Shown in pieces: positions 1-7,426 of a stretch of 32,002 bases of DNA; position 1 is the first letter of the stretch, and each line of letters starts with the position of its first letter. The notes beneath the pieces were generated by a model. The model was given only the letters and a program-made list of their open reading frames with translations, made no database searches and had not been told where the DNA came from. The stretch covers positions 1-32,002 of IMG/VR virus record IMGVR_UViG_3300001450_000140; one strand, 5' to 3'. Origin of the DNA: a virus. The translations under genes were made by a program, and so were the position numbers.

Positions 1-69
1 CATTGGTGTGTTAAACATGGCATGATGGAAACAATAGAAATTAAAAAACCAAGCGTATCAAGCAAATGA
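1..69 (+). CDS. 3' end of an unidentified gene (partial)
   Basis: An open frame enters from the left edge and ends at TGA 67-69, giving 22 residues that finish in a Lys/Ser-rich tail. The stop overlaps the next gene's ATG (ATGA at 66-69), the same coupling used elsewhere in this cluster, so it is probably the tail of a real gene. Too little is present to name it; it could belong to a virion or lysis-region gene. Confidence 0.5.
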   Translation, partial: HWCVKHGMMETIEIKKPSVSSK

Positions 70-416
70 GTAAAGAAATAAGCGAAGAAAAGATATTGGG
101 GTCTAAGTTCACCCTCAGTTTGCAAACGATTATAACTGGAGCAGTTGGGCTTAGTAGCGTTTTTGGAATGTACTTTGCTTTGAAGGCAGAGATACAGGAA
201 GCCAAAGAACTGCCAACTTTAGAATCATTATACGAGACTGAATATCCAAGTAAACCTCAAGGCTACAACCATCCTGCATCTTATGAACAGTATAAATCTC
301 AGGTGGGTGCGTTGCAAGAAGATGTTGACCAGTTATTTGAAATGACAGATGCATTAGAAGAAGAGCTTAAAGAGTTAAGCAAAAAGATTATGGAATTAAG
401 GATTAAAGTCAAATGA
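66..416 (+). CDS. Small membrane protein with C-terminal coiled coil
   Basis: A 116-aa protein with a charged N-terminus, one hydrophobic segment at about residues 16-39, and a Glu/Lys/Leu-rich heptad-like helix from about 77 to the end. I do not recognise the family. A single membrane anchor plus coiled coil next to other such proteins and an endolysin suggests a holin, spanin or virion-membrane role, but nothing in the sequence fixes this. Its ATG overlaps the preceding stop (ATGA) and its TGA overlaps the next ATG at 413, so translation is probably coupled on both sides. There is no clear Shine-Dalgarno site before it. Confidence 0.8.
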   Translation: MSKEISEEKILGSKFTLSLQTIITGAVGLSSVFGMYFALKAEIQEAKELPTLESLYETEYPSKPQGYNHPASYEQYKSQVGALQEDVDQLFEMTDALEEELKELSKKIMELRIKVK

Positions 417-790
417 GGTTATTACTTTTATTATCATTAGCTTTTAGTCAACAACAAGTGAATGACTCCAATCATTACGGAGCTATCCACAAGGGTTTTT
501 GGTTAGTTAGATACACTTCCTCATGGTCATCAGATAATACAAAAAACTTTTACATAGGCAAGTTTATTGTAGAAGGAGACTCAGCACACATGGGAACACA
601 AATGATGATTTTACCAAGTGCAAATGTTCCAAAAACAATAAGAAAACTAAGACTAAGAAATTTCCCAAGTGTGGTTCTTTTTAAAGATGGTAAAAAAGTA
701 AAAGCTTGGAAAGCAGATTTTGATGGCAACCTTGATTTAAAAACAGATGATGTTAAGAAATCTATTGATTGGCATTCAAGGCAAAAATAA
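413..790 (+). CDS. Secreted thioredoxin-fold protein lacking the CXXC cysteines
   Basis: A 125-aa protein that starts with a signal-peptide-like stretch (Arg2, a Leu run, then Ala-Phe-Ser at 10-12). Residues 29-44 (FWLVRYTSSWSSDNTK) match the thioredoxin beta strand plus active-site loop, with Trp38 in place but Ser39 and Asn42 where the two cysteines belong. Residues 82-96 (RNFPSVVLFKDGKKV) match the cis-proline strand 'PTLLLFKNGE' of thioredoxins. The fold is therefore probably kept and redox catalysis lost; a binding or structural role in the periplasm is likely. It overlaps the previous gene by ATGA and is followed 1 bp after its stop by the next ATG at 792. The fold call is from motif reading only. 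Confidence 0.7.
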   Translation: MRLLLLLSLAFSQQQVNDSNHYGAIHKGFWLVRYTSSWSSDNTKNFYIGKFIVEGDSAHMGTQMMILPSANVPKTIRKLRLRNFPSVVLFKDGKKVKAWKADFDGNLDLKTDDVKKSIDWHSRQK

Positions 791-791
791 A

Positions 792-1052
792 ATGCAAAAG
801 CTGACACAAGATTCATCAATTCACCTTTCTGTAGCAATGCTAGTTAAGGTTGGCATACTTGTGGCAGTGGTAACAGGTTCATGGTATCAGGCTCAAATGT
901 CATTCAACACACTAAATTTAAAAGTATCAGAACTACATTCTGAGGTAACAATTTTGAATCAAAAGATGGCAAACTTGGAAGCAAAAAAAGTAAAAAATTT
1001 GGAAGAAGAAAACAAAAGTTTGATGCAAAAATTAGGGCTAAAAAGACCTTAG
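792..1052 (+). CDS. Small membrane protein with coiled coil
   Basis: An 86-aa protein with a hydrophobic segment at about residues 13-31 and a long coiled coil at about 38-82 (Leu/Glu/Lys heptads). The start at 792 is preferred over an in-frame ATG at 747 because 747 lies inside the preceding gene, while 792 follows that gene's stop after 1 bp. The architecture (short cytoplasmic N-terminus, one membrane span, extended helix) fits an i-spanin-like or holin-associated protein, but no family signature is visible. Confidence 0.7.
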   Translation: MQKLTQDSSIHLSVAMLVKVGILVAVVTGSWYQAQMSFNTLNLKVSELHSEVTILNQKMANLEAKKVKNLEEENKSLMQKLGLKRP

Positions 1053-1053
1053 A

Positions 1054-1197
1054 ATGAGCCATTTTATCCTAAATGTTAAAATGCAGTTTAAGGGGTCTAA
1101 TAGCCTGCTGACAAGACTTTCATGGTGTAAAGGTATTATGACACTAAAAAGTCATTTTCCCCATTCTCATGAAGATAAACCTGTAAAAAAAACTTAA
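1054..1197 (+). CDS. Possible small basic protein (47 aa)
   Basis: A 47-codon frame opens 1 bp after the previous stop and fills most of the 230-bp gap before 1283. The product is basic, contains one Cys and three His near its C-terminus, and has no recognisable motif. There is no good ribosome site, so it would depend on coupling to the upstream gene. Its fit between neighbours is the main support; it could be chance. Confidence 0.35.
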   Translation: MSHFILNVKMQFKGSNSLLTRLSWCKGIMTLKSHFPHSHEDKPVKKT

Positions 1198-1282
1198 CAA
1201 GTTATGCATAATAAAAACTCAAAAAACTTGATGGAAATGATGATTAAAAACAAGCACAGTCTAATAAAAAAAGGAAAATAAA

Positions 1283-1552
1283 ATGACTAAAGTTGAAGCT
1301 CCAAAAGTAGAAAAAAAGACAGACCCTAAAGCAGTAATAACAGTAGATGATAGGGAAATTAAATATGAAGATTTAACTGATGAGCAGAAAATTTACTTTG
1401 CACATTTACAAGATTTGCAGAGAAAAATAAACACTACTCAATTTAATCTTGACCAACTAAATGTAGGCATGGCTAAGTTTAAAGATATGTTTATTGCTAG
1501 TGTAAATGCTCCTGATGAGAAAGAAGAAAAGGATGACAACTCAAGCAATTAA
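1283..1552 (+). CDS. DUF6447-like small coiled protein
   Basis: An 89-aa acidic/basic mixed protein. Residues 18-47 (ITVDDREIKYEDLTDEQ followed by a helix with repeated Leu/Gln) resemble, from memory, the small marine-phage family annotated DUF6447: a short 'V-x-G-x-x-Y-x-x-x-x-L-S-D-E' hairpin followed by a helix. Function is unknown. A purine-rich ribosome site (aaaaaaggaaa) precedes the ATG. The C-terminus is a charged Asp/Glu/Lys tail and overlaps the next gene. Confidence 0.7.
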   Translation: MTKVEAPKVEKKTDPKAVITVDDREIKYEDLTDEQKIYFAHLQDLQRKINTTQFNLDQLNVGMAKFKDMFIASVNAPDEKEEKDDNSSN

Positions 1553-1784
1553 TTTAATTGTTGAAAGATTAGGGGTGATGGCTATTTTAGCTGTTGCCCT
1601 TATCTTTACATTAAAGTATTTAACCAGTTCACTTTCAAAACAAATTGAGGAGTGCAAAGGCATCTTGATAAAATTAATTGATAGATTCAATGTTTCAGAC
1701 TCAGCCACAAAAGCTTATAGGGATTCCATTACAGAAAAGCTAGATTCATTGGAAAGCACAGTAGATAGAAAGTGGAAAGACTAA
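1533..1784 (+). CDS. Small membrane protein, holin-like
   Basis: An 83-aa protein with a transmembrane segment at about residues 11-30 and a helical C-terminal half. The start is uncertain: in-frame ATGs also exist at 1506 and 1515, but 1533 is preceded by a purine-rich stretch (gaaagaagaaaagg) and limits the overlap with the upstream gene to 20 bp. Its stop overlaps the next ATG (TAATG at 1782-1786). One of several holin candidates in this cluster; size and single span are compatible with, but not proof of, a holin. Confidence 0.65.
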   Translation: MTTQAINLIVERLGVMAILAVALIFTLKYLTSSLSKQIEECKGILIKLIDRFNVSDSATKAYRDSITEKLDSLESTVDRKWKD

Positions 1785-2005
1785 TGGAAGAAAATATTGG
1801 ACAGGTTATTAATGCTTTAGTAAGAAAGATTGAAAGGGTTGAGACTAATGTGGATTGGATTAAAATGCAAATGGAACAAGACCAAAAACACATAGACCAA
1901 ATTTATAAAAATAAAGATGAGATTCAGCAGATGAGAACAATAGGCACAGTGATGTTTACTATTACTGCTTTTGTTGCTTCTATCTTTGGATTTAAAATTA
2001 AATAG
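1784..2005 (+). CDS. Coiled-coil protein with C-terminal membrane anchor
   Basis: A 73-aa protein with an amphipathic coiled coil over residues 8-50 and a hydrophobic segment at the C-terminus (about 54-71), the reverse topology of its upstream neighbours. The ATG at 1784 is chosen over 1772 because it forms a TAATG junction and has GGAAAG 6 bp upstream. Tail-anchored coiled-coil proteins of this size occur beside phage lysins; they may act in lysis or in ejection. Family not recognised. Confidence 0.7.
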   Translation: MEENIGQVINALVRKIERVETNVDWIKMQMEQDQKHIDQIYKNKDEIQQMRTIGTVMFTITAFVASIFGFKIK

Positions 2006-2014
2006 GAGACTGTT

Positions 2015-2176
2015 ATGGAATGGCTACAAGCAAACTGGCAATATATTTTGATAGGTTTTTATTCACTTGAAAAACTAGTTAAAATTTCACCTAGTAAAAA
2101 AGATGATATTCTTTTTGATATTGTCTTTGATGGTGCTAAAAAATTAATGCAATCAATGGCAAACAAAGGAAAATAA
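2015..2176 (+). CDS. Small membrane-associated protein (53 aa), holin-region
   Basis: A 53-codon frame with a strong ribosome site (AGGAG at 2004-2008, 6 bp before ATG). The N-terminal third is aromatic and hydrophobic (WLQANWQYILIGFYSLE), then a Lys/Ser/Pro/Asp segment and a C-terminal helix. Short proteins starting 'MEWLxxNW' beside phage lysins are common in marine phages as far as I recall and are usually listed as putative holins or hypotheticals. The good start and tight spacing make it a real gene. Confidence 0.7.
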   Translation: MEWLQANWQYILIGFYSLEKLVKISPSKKDDILFDIVFDGAKKLMQSMANKGK

Positions 2177-2178
2177 CA

Positions 2179-2337
2179 ATGCTAAGAAGATTACTTAAAA
2201 GCCTAGTAAAAAAATGGGGAGCTAAAAAGCTCTTATTTTACGTTTTAGAAACCTGTGTAAAGGCAACTAAAAGCAAGCAAGATGATAAGATGCTTGAAGA
2301 GGTTAAGATGTTTTTAGAAACCTATGAAGATGAATGA
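2179..2337 (+). CDS. Small basic/helical protein (52 aa)
   Basis: A 52-codon frame starting 2 bp after the previous stop, with AAGGA 8 bp upstream of ATG. The N-terminus is Arg/Lys/Leu-rich and amphipathic, the C-terminus acidic. It overlaps the endolysin start. No family recognised. Paired with the 53-aa gene before it, it may be the second half of a two-part holin/antiholin set; that is inference from position only. Confidence 0.6.
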   Translation: MLRRLLKSLVKKWGAKKLLFYVLETCVKATKSKQDDKMLEEVKMFLETYEDE

Positions 2338-2830
2338 GAAAATGTCTGAATCCTTAATTCAAATGAAAGATTTGATTGAGGACTGTTTAAACGCTTTGGG
2401 AAGTAAATATGCAAAGCCTGAAGCTGTGGAGCTTGTATTGGCAACAGGATTAGTAGAAAGCCATTACAGGTTCATTAAGCAGATTGGCTCAGGAATTGCT
2501 TCTTCCTATTGGCAGATTGAAGGCGATACAGCAAAAGATTGTGTTGACAGCTTTTTATCTTATCGCCCTGCAGTGGCTAAGAAGTGTGCTGAGGTATCTT
2601 TGACACCAACAAGCTTATGGCTAACTGGTAGCAAAGAAGAGTGGGAAGATGTTTTAAAATACAATATGAGGTGTGCTATAATTATGTGCAGGCTTAAATA
2701 TTGGAGAGACAGCAGACCCCTTCCAAAAACAACTAGGGGAATGGCTCAAGCTTGGAAAAGTATTTATAATACTGAAGGTGGTGCAGGCTCAGTTGAACAT
2801 TTTTTAAAAACAGTTGGAAAGCATATTTGA
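2324..2830 (+). CDS. Endolysin: lytic-transglycosylase-like peptidoglycan hydrolase
   Basis: A protein of up to 168 aa, expected to cleave host peptidoglycan during lysis. The sequence has a Glu-Ser-His catalytic signature at 45-47 (ATGLVESHYRF), then SYWQIE at 61-66, a helix YNMRCAIIMCRLKYW at 113-127, and a C-terminal W-x-x-x-YNT at 144-150. This order (E-S-H, G-x-W-Q-I/M-E, 'AMCR-x-x-Y', Y-x-x-Y/W-x-x-YNT) is the pattern of the lysozyme/transglycosylase-like lysins of many marine phages; Glu45 is the likely general acid. In-frame ATGs at 2324, 2330 and 2342 are all possible starts. No signal peptide is seen, so a holin is needed. GTTTAAAC lies within it at 2385. Confidence 0.8.
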   Translation: MKMNEKMSESLIQMKDLIEDCLNALGSKYAKPEAVELVLATGLVESHYRFIKQIGSGIASSYWQIEGDTAKDCVDSFLSYRPAVAKKCAEVSLTPTSLWLTGSKEEWEDVLKYNMRCAIIMCRLKYWRDSRPLPKTTRGMAQAWKSIYNTEGGAGSVEHFLKTVGKHI

Positions 2831-3594
2831 AAATTAAAGAAACAGTAGTCATATTTCCTGACATTCATTTTCCACATCATGATGAGCAGGCTCTCAGCTG
2901 TGCATTAAAAGTGTTGGAAATAATAAAGCCATCAGCATTTTTGCTGTTAGGGGACTTTGCTGAGGGCAGTAGTGTTTCACATTGGCAATGGTCAAAGAAA
3001 AAAAGACCACCATTGGAATATCAGTTACCTGCAATAAAAGAAGAAATCAGGCAAGTAAATCATGGGCTTGATAGAATTGATAAGGCTTGCAAAAAAGCAG
3101 GGGTGAAAACAAAGATTCTAACAATGGGGAATCATGAACTGTGGTTTGATAATTTTGTGGAAGAAAACCCCTACCTAACACAGTATGGGTCAATGGAAGC
3201 TTTTAAGATTAAAGATAGAGGCTACAAATCAAGCCCTTATGGCAAGTATGTTAAAATACTAGGGTCTAAGCTGTATGCTTATCATGGTGGACACTACAGT
3301 GGAATTAACCACACTAGAAGTCATGTTATGAATCTAGGGGTAAATATTATTTATGGACACACCCATGATTGTATGAAATCAGTGGTGACACATTTAACTG
3401 GGGCAAAGATGGCATTTTCTATGGGCTGTCTTTGCAAGATGGAAAAAGATTTTTTAAAAAACAGGCAAACAAATTGGACACATAATGTGGGGCTATTAGA
3501 TATTTTTGATGATGGCAATTTCAATTTAAATGTCTTAACTATTATTAATGGCAAAACAAGTTACAATGGAAAGATTATTAATGGACAATCCTAA
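2827..3594 (+). CDS. Calcineurin-like metallophosphoesterase
   Basis: A 255-aa protein with the metal-binding motifs in order: D-x-H (Asp12/His14 in FPDIHFP), GD at 42-43, GNHE at 101-104, HGGH at 153-156 and GHTH at 177-180. This is the two-metal centre of calcineurin-type phosphoesterases; the usual GDxxD appears as GDFAEG, so one ligand position is altered. The substrate is unknown (nucleic acid, nucleotide or phosphoprotein are all possible). Translation begins at TTG 2827, overlapping the endolysin TGA (TTGA), which suggests coupled, low-level expression. Standing between lysis and head-connector genes, it is likely a late gene. Confidence 0.88.
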   Translation: MKIKETVVIFPDIHFPHHDEQALSCALKVLEIIKPSAFLLLGDFAEGSSVSHWQWSKKKRPPLEYQLPAIKEEIRQVNHGLDRIDKACKKAGVKTKILTMGNHELWFDNFVEENPYLTQYGSMEAFKIKDRGYKSSPYGKYVKILGSKLYAYHGGHYSGINHTRSHVMNLGVNIIYGHTHDCMKSVVTHLTGAKMAFSMGCLCKMEKDFLKNRQTNWTHNVGLLDIFDDGNFNLNVLTIINGKTSYNGKIINGQS

Positions 3595-3763
3595 AACATT
3601 TGAAGAGCTAAATTTAGGTGAGCAGTTAGTGGTGATAAAAGAAGTTGCAAGCCTATTTAAACAGACTGGTGATTTAAATATTGGTGATGAGCTAGCAGAT
3701 ATGATTGAAGTTGTAACCATGCCTGAATTAATTAATATGGGCAACATAACAGGAGAAGCTTAA
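3581..3763 (+). CDS. Small acidic helical protein (60 aa)
   Basis: A small Leu/Glu/Asp-rich protein. ATGs at 3548, 3566 and 3581 are in frame; 3581 is preferred because GGAAAG (3568-3573) lies 7 bp upstream and the overlap with the phosphoesterase gene is then only 14 bp. The stop overlaps the connector gene (TAATG). I do not recognise it; small acidic proteins here are often head-completion or assembly factors. Confidence 0.6.
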   Translation: MDNPKTFEELNLGEQLVVIKEVASLFKQTGDLNIGDELADMIEVVTMPELINMGNITGEA

Positions 3764-4800
3764 TGGCTAGTACATACTACGAAGCCTTTTGCAGTGTATC
3801 AGACTTGCAAATGGTAGAACCAAATTTGAACAGTTATAATATTAGACGAGCCATAGAAGGTTTTGTGCAAGCTTCAGGAATTGTTTATAGAGTAGGTGGA
3901 ACAGGATATGTTTCTGTCCTTTACAGAGATGGGCAGGAGTTAGGCTCCGCTCAAAGCTCTGCAGGTGCAGTGGACAGTGATTCAGAATGGCACTATGATG
4001 AGGACACTGATTTGCTTACAGTGGCAAGTGCTTTAGACCCTGCCACAGAGCATTTCTTTGAGGCAGGTCAGGACTGGAAAACTACAAGAAATAAAAGCAT
4101 AAATTCTGCAAGTAGCTTCATCAGAGAGTTTGTAAATAAACCTATTAGAAGATTGTCAGGTGATGAGGGAACTGAATCCACAGGAACTTATCAGGACATC
4201 ATTGTAAAATGTGCAAGTCATTTAGCTGTAGCAACTTTAATTAAACCTTATGATTTTGAAAAAGCTATGAGAATTGAGGGTGTGGTTTATAATGAAGAAA
4301 CCAATACTGGGCTTTTAAATCTTATTAAGTCAGGTGAAGTTCCATTGTGGGATGAAACTACAGACAGGCAGAGAAGTGGAATCATAAAAAGGATTGCTTA
4401 TAATGCTTCAAGCACAGGTGGAATTGTAGATGTAATGATGGGGAAAAATGCCCCTTGGGTAGACTGGGATAGGGTGAAGGTTGTAATTTCTGATGATGGA
4501 AATAGTGGCTCAGGTGCAAACATGAGTAGTGGCAGTGAGAACAGTACAATCAAATACAGCGTTTATGTTAAAAATGACAATGGTTTAAAGGTGGAGCAGG
4601 TGGTAACTGATGAACCAATTAATGGTTCTTATCAGTCAATGGCTTATGGAGCTTATATTAGATTTTCAGTTAGCTCAACTAGCTCTGGCACAGCTTCTAA
4701 ATATTTCACAAATGATGAATGGGAAATTGAACTTGATGGACAGCCAATAGAATCAGGCTCAGGTGTAAAAACAGTTCAGGCTATAAGGTCAAGATATTAA
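3763..4800 (+). CDS. Probable head-tail connector / head completion protein
   Basis: A 345-aa protein. The N-terminal half is helical, with conserved-looking segments SFIREFVNKPIRRL (about residues 118-131) and a short helix bundle after it, like the gp6-type adaptor proteins that dock under the portal; the C-terminal third is Gly/Ser-rich beta structure. It is the first of a block of neck genes leading to the tail tube. Start by TAATG overlap with the preceding gene; stop overlaps the next ATG in the same way. Function is inferred mainly from order and helical content. Confidence 0.6.
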   Translation: MASTYYEAFCSVSDLQMVEPNLNSYNIRRAIEGFVQASGIVYRVGGTGYVSVLYRDGQELGSAQSSAGAVDSDSEWHYDEDTDLLTVASALDPATEHFFEAGQDWKTTRNKSINSASSFIREFVNKPIRRLSGDEGTESTGTYQDIIVKCASHLAVATLIKPYDFEKAMRIEGVVYNEETNTGLLNLIKSGEVPLWDETTDRQRSGIIKRIAYNASSTGGIVDVMMGKNAPWVDWDRVKVVISDDGNSGSGANMSSGSENSTIKYSVYVKNDNGLKVEQVVTDEPINGSYQSMAYGAYIRFSVSSTSSGTASKYFTNDEWEIELDGQPIESGSGVKTVQAIRSRY

Positions 4801-5078
4801 TGGCAAAAGACCTAAGACTAAAAAGGTTTAATCTTAAAGGTTTTAATAGACCCAAAAAGACTCCAAGCCATCCCACAAAAAGTCATGTTGTTTTGGCAAA
4901 GGTGGGAAGCAAAACAAAGCTTATTAGGTTTGGACAGCAAGGGGTTAAAACAAACCAATCTGCAAAACAGAGAAAAGCATTTAAATCAAGACATGCTAAA
5001 AACATTGCAAGGGGAAAAATGTCAGGGGCATTTTGGTCTAATAAGGTCAAATGGAATCCAAGAAAGACAAGAAAATAA
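4800..5078 (+). CDS. Small very basic protein, DUF6321-like
   Basis: A 92-aa protein rich in Lys and Arg. The central part (LAKVGSKTKLIRFGQQGV, then a Lys/Arg-rich helix with KSRHAKNIARGKMSGAFW) resembles from memory a small marine-phage family labelled DUF6321, in which a 'K-x-x-R-F-G' strand is followed by 'FxxRH' and a Trp near the end. Likely nucleic-acid binding or a tightly packed virion component. It sits in the neck cluster with a TAATG start and its stop directly abuts the next ATG. Confidence 0.7.
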   Translation: MAKDLRLKRFNLKGFNRPKKTPSHPTKSHVVLAKVGSKTKLIRFGQQGVKTNQSAKQRKAFKSRHAKNIARGKMSGAFWSNKVKWNPRKTRK

Positions 5079-5552
5079 ATGGCAACCTCTTACCTACAAA
5101 CTTATAAAGAAATACAAGACAAGCTTGCTTCTATAATTAGAAATGAGTTTAGAGGGTACAGTGTTTATTTTGATGAAAATTATATTAACAGAAAGCCTAG
5201 TTATTTTAATATCACAAAAATTAAAGATGATTTAATTTCAAATCTTGTACCACAAGCACAATTTAGAAATTATGGATTTAGGATTAAGTATTATTTAAGA
5301 CAGCCACAGTATTCAAAAGACCTGACCTTAAATGCTCTTTTTAGAATAGGTGACAGGATTGGTCAATTAATTTATAATAATTCAAATGTAAAATTTTTTA
5401 CAAGCAGTGGAGATGATGCTAAAAATTATTACTTTACTGATGCCCAATTTTTAAACTATACAGTGCAACCTGATAGGGATGAATCAGAGGACATTACAGA
5501 ATTGCAAATGGCACAATTTGATTTTGATGTAAAAGCTTTTGAGGCTGTTTAA
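5079..5552 (+). CDS. Neck/tail-completion protein, paralogue A
   Basis: A 157-aa protein. Residues 23-45 contain VYFDENYINRKPSYFNI and residues 59-72 the pattern Q-x-x-R-(5)-I-K-Y-Y. The same arrangement recurs in the next gene, so the two are tandem paralogues. Size, position between connector and tail tube, and beta-rich sequence fit a head-closure, tail-terminator or tail-completion protein. Exact identity is not readable. It abuts the genes on either side without spacing. Confidence 0.65.
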   Translation: MATSYLQTYKEIQDKLASIIRNEFRGYSVYFDENYINRKPSYFNITKIKDDLISNLVPQAQFRNYGFRIKYYLRQPQYSKDLTLNALFRIGDRIGQLIYNNSNVKFFTSSGDDAKNYYFTDAQFLNYTVQPDRDESEDITELQMAQFDFDVKAFEAV

Positions 5553-6167
5553 ATGATTTCACATTCAGAACAATTTAAAGATTTCACAAAGGGCTTAAAC
5601 ACTATTTTATCAGGTGAGTTTAAAGTGCCTGTCTATTTTGATAGGGGTTTTAATTTCAGAAGGTCAATGTATTTTTCTATTGAACCCTTAGGTTCTGATA
5701 TTGTTGAACTTAGGTCAGGTTCACAGGTTAGAGAGTTCACAGCCTTGATTAAGTTTTATTGGCACAGGGGTGGTAATAGATTTGGAGAGAGGTCTAACCA
5801 TCAAAAAGTTATGAACACTGTTAATAAAATTGTGGAAAGGTCAAAACAACTTTTAACAAATAATGCTTTTTTTACAATAGATAACACCCCATCTTTTTCT
5901 GATTTAAACAAAACATTTTCACAAGAAGATAGGATTTTTGTTTTTCCAAAATTTGCCTTAACAACAACTTTTATTCAAGACCCTGTAACCTTTGGTGCAA
6001 GTACAAGAACACACAGAGATTATATTTATTTTAGAGACAGTAAATGGTTTGATGGAAGAATTAACAGCGTGGATTATGACCCACCAAGAAATGACACAGA
6101 AAACAGAAGTGACCTCATCATGGCTTCAATGTCTTATAGTACATTGATGGAAGATGTGGTGAATTAA
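5553..6167 (+). CDS. Neck/tail-completion protein, paralogue B
   Basis: A 204-aa protein related to the preceding one: residues 22-43 hold EFKVPVYFDRGFNFRRSMY followed by F-S-I, and 58-69 have Q-V-R-(5)-I-K-F-Y. It is longer, with an extra C-terminal region rich in Asp/Arg/Tyr. Two non-identical copies in series would suit, for example, head closure plus tail terminator, or a hetero-oligomeric ring. Start abuts the previous stop (TAAATG). Confidence 0.65.
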   Translation: MISHSEQFKDFTKGLNTILSGEFKVPVYFDRGFNFRRSMYFSIEPLGSDIVELRSGSQVREFTALIKFYWHRGGNRFGERSNHQKVMNTVNKIVERSKQLLTNNAFFTIDNTPSFSDLNKTFSQEDRIFVFPKFALTTTFIQDPVTFGASTRTHRDYIYFRDSKWFDGRINSVDYDPPRNDTENRSDLIMASMSYSTLMEDVVN

Positions 6168-6182
6168 ATAAGGAGTAATGCA

Positions 6183-6374
6183 ATGGCATTAAAAGTAAAA
6201 AAGAAAAAGGACTGCATGATACCCTCAAGCGATTCATATAAGGGTTTAAGTTATGATGATTGGGAAGCTTTAAATGATGGTCAGGCAGTTGAATTGGATG
6301 AGGTGAGCCATGTGCTAGAGCCTTATCTTGAAGGACAATCAGACACAAAACAAAACAAGAAAGGAGATAAGTAA
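6183..6374 (+). CDS. Small hypothetical protein before the tail tube gene
   Basis: A 63-aa protein: basic N-terminus (ALKVKKKKDC), a central motif SYDDWEALNDGQAVELDEV, and a Lys/Asp-rich tail. The middle resembles the short 'W-x-x-L-x-x-G-x-x-V-x-(V/L)' segments seen in small tail-assembly proteins. A ribosome site (aaggagtaatgca) precedes ATG, and its TAA overlaps the tail tube ATG (TAATG). Function unknown. Confidence 0.7.
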   Translation: MALKVKKKKDCMIPSSDSYKGLSYDDWEALNDGQAVELDEVSHVLEPYLEGQSDTKQNKKGDK

Positions 6375-7381
6375 TGGCATTAGATGGACAAGCTTTAAGC
6401 CCAAAGGAATTTCTTTTGGCTTTTAAGCCTGAAACAACTATTGGAACTATTAATGTAGCTACCATGAATCTCTTAAATGTGGATGCCGTTTCCTCCCCAT
6501 CCCTTAACCTCAGCCAAGTCTTAGATGTAAGAAATGGTGTTGGGAGAACTGCAAAAGTTGCAGATGCTTTCACTGATGAAAAAGGAACAAGGAAAGAAAT
6601 AGCTTTTTCAGGAACGGCAGACTCAACCACACTGCCTATATTGTTACAAGCGGTAACAACAACAGCAGTAGGCTCAAGCCCTGCCAGTTATGATATTGCT
6701 TACAACTGGACACCCCCTGAAATTGAAATAGGCACTGGAAGCATTAGTGACAATGTTCACACTTTCACAGTGGCAATTTCTCACCCTGAAGCAGGCAATG
6801 ACCATTCAATGGTTTTTAAGGGCTGTGTGCTAACCTCACTTAGCATTAATGGCTCAATGGGAACTGAATCAGGTAGGATAAAAGTTTCAGGTACTTGGGC
6901 AACTGGCTCACAGGGAACTTTTGGACAAGCAAAACCAACAAGCACTACTGCTTATAGTTCAACTAATTATAGCTTAACACAGTGGACTGCAGAAACAACA
7001 ATAGCAGGAATTGAAGATTGTGTGATTAGTGACTTTGCTTTAAACATTGAAAACCCATCAGAATTTCTTGGGTTTAATGCAAGTGGAGACCCACAAGCCG
7101 TTGTTAGGGGAGTCCCTGAAATTGCAGTTAATTGTGATGCAACAGTAAAAGCTGATAATAACACATCAGGTTTACACAATGCTTTAAAAGCAGGTGGAAC
7201 AAGTGCATCTTTAGAGTTGACAAATCACTCAACTTTTAGCAGTGCTACTGGCTTTGGGATTAAAATGGCTAATGGTGTATTAACCTCAGTAGATTTCAAT
7301 GAAGCAAATGCAATGTTCTACAATGTTTCAATTAAGGGACTTGCTTCAACTTCAGGTGATTTAATACAAATAATTGCTTAG
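6374..7381 (+). CDS. Major tail tube protein
   Basis: A 335-aa beta-rich, Ser/Thr/Gly-rich protein with few charged clusters. The N-terminus (ALDGQALSPKEFLLAFKPE followed by TTIGT) and the internal 'LTSLSINGSMG...GRIKVSGTW' strand pairs are typical of phage tail tube proteins that read 'vpsltl...g..k.sg.f.gd'. Its position, just before the G/G-T chaperone genes and tape measure, is the standard place for this gene in siphoviruses. Its ribosome site lies in the tail of the preceding gene (AAGGAGATAAGTAATG). The palindrome GTTTAAAC begins 3 bp after its stop. Confidence 0.82.
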   Translation: MALDGQALSPKEFLLAFKPETTIGTINVATMNLLNVDAVSSPSLNLSQVLDVRNGVGRTAKVADAFTDEKGTRKEIAFSGTADSTTLPILLQAVTTTAVGSSPASYDIAYNWTPPEIEIGTGSISDNVHTFTVAISHPEAGNDHSMVFKGCVLTSLSINGSMGTESGRIKVSGTWATGSQGTFGQAKPTSTTAYSSTNYSLTQWTAETTIAGIEDCVISDFALNIENPSEFLGFNASGDPQAVVRGVPEIAVNCDATVKADNNTSGLHNALKAGGTSASLELTNHSTFSSATGFGIKMANGVLTSVDFNEANAMFYNVSIKGLASTSGDLIQIIA

Positions 7382-7384
7382 ACT

Positions 7385-7392
7385 GTTTAAAC
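7385..7392. promoter_or_regulatory. GTTTAAAC site after the tail tube gene
   Basis: GACT-GTTTAAAC-GGCT begins 3 bp after the tail tube stop and ends 34 bp before the next ATG. No -35/-10 pair is visible here, so it is not an obvious promoter operator; a stoperator-like roadblock is the suggestion. Confidence 0.5.
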
Positions 7393-7426
7393 GGCTTTTC
7401 AATAGAAACTAAAAGGAGAAACCAAT

